From Paracoccus aminovorans (GTDB lineage: Bacteria > Pseudomonadota > Alphaproteobacteria > Rhodobacterales > Rhodobacteraceae): a DNA stretch of 64,000 bases. Position numbers and translations under genes: made by a program. The notes beneath the pieces were generated by a model. It searched no databases, was not told the origin of the DNA, and was given only the letters and a program-made list of their open reading frames with translations. Position 1 is the stretch's first letter, and the number at the start of each line of letters is the position of its first letter. This document shows, one piece after another, positions 59,651-64,000 of the stretch. The stretch covers positions 2,014,837-2,078,836 of the forward strand of contig NZ_LN832559.1 in assembly GCF_900005615.1 (NCBI RefSeq), read 5' to 3'.

Positions 59651-60506
59651 GCCGGTCAAGACCGTCTATTCCGAAGCCTATCTTGAGGCGCCGTCGCATA
59701 GCGATAAAATCGCCATGACGGTTCCCAGCGCCAGCCGCGACGAAACCTATGGCTGGCTCGGCATGTTCCCGAAACTGCGGGAATGGATCGGCCAGCGGCA
59801 GGTGAACAGCCTCAAGGCGCATGGGTTCACCATCACCAACCGCAGCTTCGAGAGCACGGTTTCCGTCAAGCGCGTCGACGTCGCGGATGATCGCCTTGGC
59901 GTCTTCAAGCCCTTCGTGTCGGAAATGGGTAGGACGGCGAAGCAGCATCCCGACGAACTGATTTTTGAATTGCTGAAATCCGGGTTCAATTCGGCCGGTT
60001 TCGACGGCAAGAACTTCTTTGCCGCCAATCACCCTGTCGAGATCGACGGCAAGGTGACCAACTTCAGCAACATCCAGACCGGCACCGCACCGGCATGGTT
60101 CCTGCTTGATACCAGCCGCGCCATTCGTCCGATCATTTTTCAGAAGCGCGAGGATTACGAGTTTCAGTCGCTTGACGACTCGAACTCGAAACACGTCTTC
60201 ATGAACGACGAATATCTCTATGGTGTTCGGGCGCGCGTGAATGCCGGGTTCGGCCTGTGGCAGCTGGGCTTCGGCTCGAAGGCCGAGCTGAACTCTGGGA
60301 ACTATGCCGCAGCACGGGCGGCAATGATGAACTTCAAGAGCGACGGCGGCCGAATTCTGGGGATTACCCCCACGGTGCTGGTGGTGCCGCCGCAGTTGGA
60401 AAGCGCCGCGCTCCATCTGCTGAACACCGAAATCATGGTCGGCGGCGGTTCCAATCCCTGGAAGGACACCGCCGAACTGATCGTCACGCCCTATGTCGCC
60501 GACTGA
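59651..60506 (+). pseudogene. Mu-like major head protein gpT, N-terminus removed
   Basis: About 284 codons remain of the phage capsid protein: EAPSHSDKIAMTVPSASRDE, TYGWLGMFPKLREWIG, KAHGFTITNRSFESTVSVKR, DELIFELLKSGFNSAGFDGKNFF. From memory of Mu gpT, which begins about 18 residues earlier, the first codons are missing where the IS5-family element ends. A GTG at 59649 inside the IS edge could still open the frame but is not the native start. The C-terminus looks complete. Confidence 0.85.
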
Positions 60507-60524
60507 TCCGGGAAAGGAAAGATC

Positions 60525-60959
60525 ATGGTTGCCTTGACTTCTGACCGAAACACCCCGGAGCGCGTCGGCGATCTGCGCGCCGGCCTTGCGGCCGCCAACG
60601 TCCGCATCTTTGCCGGCGCGCTCATCATGCGGACAGCCGATGGGCATCTGGCGCCGGGCGCCACCGCGACCGGAGCGGTCGGTGCCGGCCGCGCTGACAT
60701 TGCCGCCGACAATACCGGCGGCGCGGCGGGCGCCATCTCTGTGGACTGGCGCAAGGGCATCTTCCGCTTCAACAACCCGGCCGCCGCCGATCTGATTACC
60801 CTGGCCGATATCGGCAGGCCTTGTTTCATCGTCGATGACAACACCGTGGCACGGACCAATGGCAGCGCCACCCGCTCGCCCCCCGGGGTGGTCGAGGACG
60901 TCGATGCCATTGGCGTCTGGGTCCGCCTGGATGAAGCTCTGACGCGGGCGCTGGCATGA
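60525..60959 (+). CDS. Prophage capsid decoration-like protein
   Basis: 144 residues, rich in Ala and Gly with beta-strand character (AGALIMRTADGHLAPGATATG, KGIFRFNNPAAADLI). Position directly after gpT and composition suggest a DUF2190-like head decoration protein; the match is weak. ATG 60525 follows AAAGGAAAG. Its stop overlaps the next start as ATGA. Confidence 0.62.
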   Translation: MVALTSDRNTPERVGDLRAGLAAANVRIFAGALIMRTADGHLAPGATATGAVGAGRADIAADNTGGAAGAISVDWRKGIFRFNNPAAADLITLADIGRPCFIVDDNTVARTNGSATRSPPGVVEDVDAIGVWVRLDEALTRALA

Positions 60960-61993
60960 ACGATCCCATCGAATTCGCCGTTGACCTGGCGCTGACCGCC
61001 GAAGGCCAAGCCCCCGAATGGGTGCACCTCTTGCCGCTCGGGCGTTTCGCGGCCCGCGACGGGCGGGTGTTCGACAACTCGGACCCCGAGGCACTGATTG
61101 CCACCTTCGGCGCACGGGCGGTCGATCTGCCGATCGACTATGAGCACCAGAACGACCGGCCCGAGGCCCGCCTGAACGGCCCGGTGCCCGCCGCCGGCTG
61201 GGTCAAGGAACTGATGCGCCGCGCGGATGGCATCTGGGGCCGCGTCGAATGGACCGCGCGCGCCCGCGAGATGATCGCCAACCGGGAATATCGCTATCTC
61301 AGCCCGGCGATCAAATACCTCAAGGCCGGCGGGAAGGTCACGATGATCAAGGGCGCGGGGCTGGTGCATTCGCCTGCGTTGCACCTGACTGCGCTTGCCG
61401 AGGAAAGCCAGGACGATAACCGGCCGAGCATCGCCGCCCAGGTCGTGGCCGAAGCTCTGGGGCTCGCGCCCGATGCCAGCGAAGCCGACATTCTGGACCT
61501 GCTGCAACGCTTGCGCGACATGCTCGGCCGAGTGACGGGGGCCAAAGGCGCCGTCGCGCAGCTGGCCGAGCTGGACGTGATCGCGCGCGGCCTCGGGCAG
61601 GAGAACCGGATGCCGCGCTATGCGGAGGGTGAACCCGACCCGGCCCGCTTCGTGCCGGCCGAGACGCTGCAAGCGGTCCTGACCGAGCGCAATGAGGCAC
61701 AGGCCGTGTTACGCGAACAGAACGCAAAAACGCGGGTCGATGACGCTTTCGCGCGGGGCTATCTCTCGCCCGCCATGCGCGACTGGGCGATGGCCCTCTG
61801 CATGTCGGATCAGCCGAGCTTCGATCTGTTCATCGAGAAGTCGATCCCGCCGTTCGTTTATCTGTTCAAACCCGTTATCACATCGGCCATGCCGCCCGGC
61901 TTCGCGCAACATGGCGGCGCGGCGATCCGTTCGGCCGAGGAAATCGCCATTTGTGAGCAACTCGGCCTCAAGCCCGGATCGCTTCTGGATTGA
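60956..61993 (+). CDS. Mu-like prophage protease/scaffold gpI
   Basis: 345 residues. The protease domain occupies the first half: WVHLLPLGRFAARDGRVFDN, DLPIDYEHQNDRPEARLNG (the Asp-Tyr-Glu-His block of gpI), AAGWVKELMRRADGIWGRVEW, YRYLSPAIKYLKAGGKV. The C-terminal half resembles the scaffold that overlaps protease in Mu (I/Z). It should cleave and guide head assembly, but the partner gpT is damaged. Confidence 0.85.
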   Translation: MNDPIEFAVDLALTAEGQAPEWVHLLPLGRFAARDGRVFDNSDPEALIATFGARAVDLPIDYEHQNDRPEARLNGPVPAAGWVKELMRRADGIWGRVEWTARAREMIANREYRYLSPAIKYLKAGGKVTMIKGAGLVHSPALHLTALAEESQDDNRPSIAAQVVAEALGLAPDASEADILDLLQRLRDMLGRVTGAKGAVAQLAELDVIARGLGQENRMPRYAEGEPDPARFVPAETLQAVLTERNEAQAVLREQNAKTRVDDAFARGYLSPAMRDWAMALCMSDQPSFDLFIEKSIPPFVYLFKPVITSAMPPGFAQHGGAAIRSAEEIAICEQLGLKPGSLLD

Positions 61994-62056
61994 CCGGATC
62001 GGGCCGTGACGGGCGGCCCGTGCCTTCGGCGGTGTGCCTGATGCGCCGCCGAAACC

Positions 62057-62098
62057 CTGCGCTCCGGTCGCGCCCCCTCCTGGGTGGCCGGAGCGCAG
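62057..62098 (+). repeat. Hairpin upstream of the gp27-like gene
   Basis: CTGCGCTCCGG (62057-62067) pairs perfectly with CCGGAGCGCAG (62088-62098) across a 20-base loop. No T-run. It may mark a late-operon boundary or a 3' end for gpI. Confidence 0.45.
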
Positions 62099-62119
62099 AT
62101 CCACCGCGAAAGAACCGAC

Positions 62120-62365
62120 ATGACGCAAAACGCCAGTTCAACGCCTGATGAAGCCCTGTTGCAGCATGTGGCGGCGCATCGTCCGGGCCGGCCCGGAAAG
62201 ATCGCCCTGGACCCGGAATTGCGCGCCTTCATCGAAGCGCGACTTTCGCACATGACCTTTGCCGAGATCGAGGCTGCGGTGGCGGCGCAGTTCCCGCCCG
62301 ACCGCCGCACCAGCCTCAGCGCAATCCATCGCTGGTGGCAGCGAATGCAGCGGGACAAGACGTGA
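62120..62365 (+). CDS. Gp27-like phage protein (DUF3486-like)
   Basis: 81 residues: HRPGRPGKIALDPELRAFIE, HMTFAEIEAAVAAQ, SLSAIHRWWQRMQRD, a helix-turn-helix-like pattern resembling Mu gp27, which lies before the large terminase. ATG 62120; the stop overlaps the next start. Confidence 0.62.
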   Translation: MTQNASSTPDEALLQHVAAHRPGRPGKIALDPELRAFIEARLSHMTFAEIEAAVAAQFPPDRRTSLSAIHRWWQRMQRDKT

Positions 62366-62760
62366 ACCCGGACAACCGCCCGCCGCCGCCGCACCCCACG
62401 GCGCAGGTCGCGCCTTTCGTCCAGGTTCTTGGGCTTGAAGATGCGATTCGCTTCATCCTCGCCTTCGGTGGCGCCGAGCTTTACATCGGCAAGAACCCTC
62501 GCGACACCAACGAGCTGGTGCAGATGTTCGGGCGCGAGTCTGTCGAGGCGCTGGCGAGCCTCGCCACGCTGCCCCGTCGTATTCCCCTGGCGAAGCCATG
62601 GCTTGCCGCCCATTTCCATGCGCAGGGTCTGTCCATCGCCCAGATCGCCTGCAAGCTGCACATCTCCGATATCTCGGTCCGCACCTATCTGCGCCGCGAG
62701 GCCGAGAACCGCGAGCGACTGCGCGCTGATGCGGAGCGCCGCGCCAGAAAGAGGACGTGA
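62362..62760 (+). CDS. Mor-like middle-transcription regulator
   Basis: 132 residues. The AFGGAELYIG segment resembles the dimerisation region of Mor/C activators of Mu, and the C-terminal GLSIAQIACKLHISDISVRTYLRRE is a helix-turn-helix. GTG 62362 overlaps the previous stop as GTGA; an ATG at 62335 is possible. Its place among late-type genes is unusual for Mor. Confidence 0.62.
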   Translation: MNPDNRPPPPHPTAQVAPFVQVLGLEDAIRFILAFGGAELYIGKNPRDTNELVQMFGRESVEALASLATLPRRIPLAKPWLAAHFHAQGLSIAQIACKLHISDISVRTYLRREAENRERLRADAERRARKRT

Positions 62761-62763
62761 AGC

Positions 62764-63234
62764 ATGATTGAAGTCGAGTTCAACGATGCGGTTATCCGTC
62801 GTGCGTTTAAGGAGATAGAGGGCGTTTACCGACACTTCAGGCCTGATGAACGACCTTGGCGATTCGCTGCTTGCCTCAACGACAAAGCGATTCAAGGCTG
62901 GCGTGACGCCGGAGGAACCGCTTTCGCGCTGCGGTCGCCCGTGACGCTTGGGCACTACGACAAGGCAGGCGAGCACTACGGTAAGAAGCCGCTGTGGCGT
63001 CATGGTGACCTTTACGGCAAGATCCACATGCAGGCCGAAATGGACGCCGCGACGATTGGGTCAAACGCCATTCAGGCGGCGATGATGCAATTCGGCGGCC
63101 GCAAGGCCGAGCATCCGAACCTCTGGGGTGACATTCCCGCCCGGCCCTTCATCGGCCTGTCAGACGAAGATCGCAGCGACGTGTTGGAAATCATCGACGA
63201 GTGTTTGCAGCGCGCTGCGGGCTCGCCCGGGTAG
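62764..63234 (+). CDS. Phage virion morphogenesis protein (Mu gpG-like)
   Basis: 156 residues. The C-terminal NAIQAAMMQFGGRKAE, IPARPFIGLSDEDRSDVLEI matches the tail-completion family, including the QFGG and ARPFxGLSxED motifs. ATG 62764 is 4 bases after the previous stop. Confidence 0.8.
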   Translation: MIEVEFNDAVIRRAFKEIEGVYRHFRPDERPWRFAACLNDKAIQGWRDAGGTAFALRSPVTLGHYDKAGEHYGKKPLWRHGDLYGKIHMQAEMDAATIGSNAIQAAMMQFGGRKAEHPNLWGDIPARPFIGLSDEDRSDVLEIIDECLQRAAGSPG

Positions 63235-63311
63235 TGCCGCAGCCACATTCGCAACATCTCCCGGACTATTGTTTGTAATCGGTTATTGTCAGCTATTCCC
63301 ACGAAAAACAG

Positions 63312-63328
63312 GCTCAAACCTTTTGACA
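63312..63328 (-). repeat. Right-end repeat R2
   Basis: Reverse complement TGTCAAAAGGTTTGAGC, identical to L2 over 17 bases. Confidence 0.75.
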
Positions 63329-63333
63329 CCGTA

Positions 63334-63350
63334 GATCAGAGGTTTTGACA
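63334..63350 (-). repeat. Right-end repeat R1 (diverged)
   Basis: Reverse complement TGTCAAAACCTCTGATC. Shares TGTCAAAA with L1, and both begin 7 bases from the terminal TG or CA. Confidence 0.65.
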
Positions 63351-63357
63351 CATGACA

Positions 63358-63362
63358 GGGGG
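63358..63362 (+). repeat. Right copy of the prophage target duplication (GGGGG)
   Basis: Follows the terminal CA at 63356-63357; continues CAGCGCCCCC, which would restore a hairpin in the empty site. Confidence 0.75.
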
Positions 63363-63373
63363 CAGCGCCCCCG

Positions 63374-63568
63374 CTACCGCATCCGCCGCGTGATCCGCGC
63401 CGCCTGACGCGCCCGCTTCACCGCCTCCCGCGCCGCCTTCTCGCGGCTTCTCTGCTGCGGGGTCTGCCGCTCGCCGGGTTTCGGCGCGTTCATCCGGCGA
63501 ATGCCCCAGTTCAGCAGGCGATTCGAAACCATCCGCGTCAGCATGGTGACAAGCTGGTTCATGTTCAT
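63374..63568 (-). CDS. Small basic protein, unknown function
   Basis: 64 residues: MNMNQLVTMLTRMVSNRLLN, WGIRRMN, then a Lys/Arg-rich part (RQTPQQRSREKAAREAVKRARQ). ATG 63568 is taken; ATG 63589 adds seven residues. It sits 17 bases after scpB in the same direction and is probably in its operon. Confidence 0.72.
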   Translation of the reverse strand: MNMNQLVTMLTRMVSNRLLNWGIRRMNAPKPGERQTPQQRSREKAAREAVKRARQAARITRRMR

Positions 63569-63585
63569 GGCGCTATGCCTTGCTT

Positions 63586-64000
63586 TCATTCATCTTCGAA
63601 CAGGTCGCCGGGCAGGGCCTCGGGCTCGTCCGCATCGGCATCCTCGTCCCGGAACAGCGTTGGCGCAAGTGGGCCCACAGGCCGCGATTCCAGCAGCCCG
63701 GCCGCGCGCAGCTCGGCCAGCCCCGGCAGGTCGCGGGCGCTTTCCAGCCCGAAATGGTCCAGAAACGTCTCGGTCACCACGAAGGTCACCGGCCGGCCCG
63801 GGGTCTGCCGGCGGCGGCCGATGCGGACCCATTCCAGCTCGATCAACTGGTCCAGCGTGCCCTTGCTGACGGCAACGCCGCGAATCTCCTCGATCTCGGC
63901 GCGGGTGACGGGCTGGTGATAGGCGATGATCGCCAGGGTCTCGGTCGCGGCGCGCGACAGGCGCCGGCTCTCGACCATGCTGTCCTGCATCAGGAAACCC
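63586..64000 (-). CDS. scpB: Condensin subunit ScpB, partial (5' end outside window)
   Basis: Visible 137 C-terminal residues of segregation and condensation protein B, a winged-helix partner of SMC-ScpA. SRAATETLAIIAYHQPVTRAEIEEIRGVAVSKGTLDQLIELEW and RRQTPGRPVTFVVTETFLDHFG are diagnostic. GFLMQ precedes a possible Met at 63990, which matches the interior of ScpB, so the true start is beyond 64000. Acidic tail DEDADADEPEALPGDLFEDE. Confidence 0.93.
   Translation of the reverse strand, partial: GFLMQDSMVESRRLSRAATETLAIIAYHQPVTRAEIEEIRGVAVSKGTLDQLIELEWVRIGRRRQTPGRPVTFVVTETFLDHFGLESARDLPGLAELRAAGLLESRPVGPLAPTLFRDEDADADEPEALPGDLFEDE

Larger units (their letters stand above)
56490..63357. mobile_element. 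Remnant Mu-like transposable prophage (6868 bp)
   Basis: Defined by 5'-TG...CA-3' termini, a GGGGG direct repeat outside, and subterminal TGTCAAAA repeats exactly 7 bases in from each end. Contents in order: repressor (minus), tiny early gene, truncated MuA-type transposase, IS5-family element, truncated gpT, a decoration-like protein, gpI protease, gp27-like, Mor-like and gpG-like genes. Lysis, terminase, portal, tail and B genes are missing. It is far below the 35-40 kb of complete Mu-like phages and cannot make particles. Confidence 0.88.

Noticed and set aside
59649..60506. gpT as an intact gene from the GTG at 59649
   Set aside because: The GTG lies on the edge of the IS inverted repeat and the expected N-terminal codons are missing.
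56497..63350. Prophage ends placed at the first and last TGTCAAAA repeats
   Set aside because: The flanks (ACGGG and CATGA) do not match. Moving out 7 bases on each side gives TG/CA termini and matching GGGGG.

Overview
The window is very GC-rich, densely coded alphaproteobacterial chromosome. Gene content and order point to the Rhodobacteraceae and most likely to Paracoccus, of the P. denitrificans/pantotrophus type. Supporting signs are the ccoNOQP-ccoGHIS cluster beside uspA, fnrP and hemN, the rpmF-plsX-fabH-ihfA-merR string, gapR, and the long alphaproteobacterial dCTP deaminase. The genus is inferred from recognised proteins and synteny, not from a database search.

Layout. 1-3.1 kb is purine catabolism: a truncated purine permease, divergent from a fused allantoinase/OHCU decarboxylase and ureidoglycine aminohydrolase. 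3.1-17.8 kb is mostly housekeeping: alkB, a DsbA-like oxidoreductase, trpB, a GNAT gene and trpF, ihfB, rpsA, a nitronate monooxygenase, cmk, tRNA-Thr, a receiver protein without its phospho-acceptor Asp, rpsB-tsf, a LuxR solo, gapR and dtd. 18-31.7 kb holds an RhlE-type helicase, thymidine kinase, a cytochrome b561-YceI fusion, ndk, an ABC-F ATPase, a MipA-like outer membrane protein, sufT, hemF, an SDR without its catalytic Lys, an rsmC-like methyltransferase, clpS and a SPOR-tailed D,D-carboxypeptidase.

32-43.6 kb is a microaerobic/anaerobic respiration island. It has ccoS-I-H-G (maturation) and ccoP-Q-O-N (the cbb3 oxidase), all on the minus strand, then uspA, the oxygen sensor fnrP and hemN. 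Three FNR-type boxes sharing TTGATYTGSGTCAA sit before ccoG, between ccoN and uspA, and between fnrP and hemN. FnrP keeps the ETVSR recognition helix expected for TTGAT half sites. The local circuit is therefore readable: the sensor probably controls its oxidase, the oxidase's copper and maturation factors, and oxygen-independent heme synthesis. The oxygen-dependent counterpart, hemF, lies elsewhere in the window.

43.7-56.4 kb holds polA, a zinc-finger protein, an orphan ABC ATPase, a HIT protein, a divergent glycosyltransferase/sulfotransferase pair, rpmF-plsX-fabH, a DksA/TraR-like protein, ihfA-merR, tRNA-Pro and dcd.

56.49-63.36 kb is the accessory part: a 6.87-kb remnant of a Mu-like transposable prophage. 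Its ends can be placed to the base: 5'-TG...CA-3' termini, matching subterminal repeats, and a 5-bp GGGGG duplication in a 3'-end intergenic repeat. It keeps a repressor, a tiny early gene, a transposase with the catalytic Glu changed to Lys and its tail cut off, an IS5-family insertion, a head protein gpT missing its N-terminus, a decoration-like protein, the protease gpI, and gp27-, Mor- and gpG-like genes. It is decayed but its ends look intact. The window closes with a small conserved-looking gene and the 3' part of scpB.
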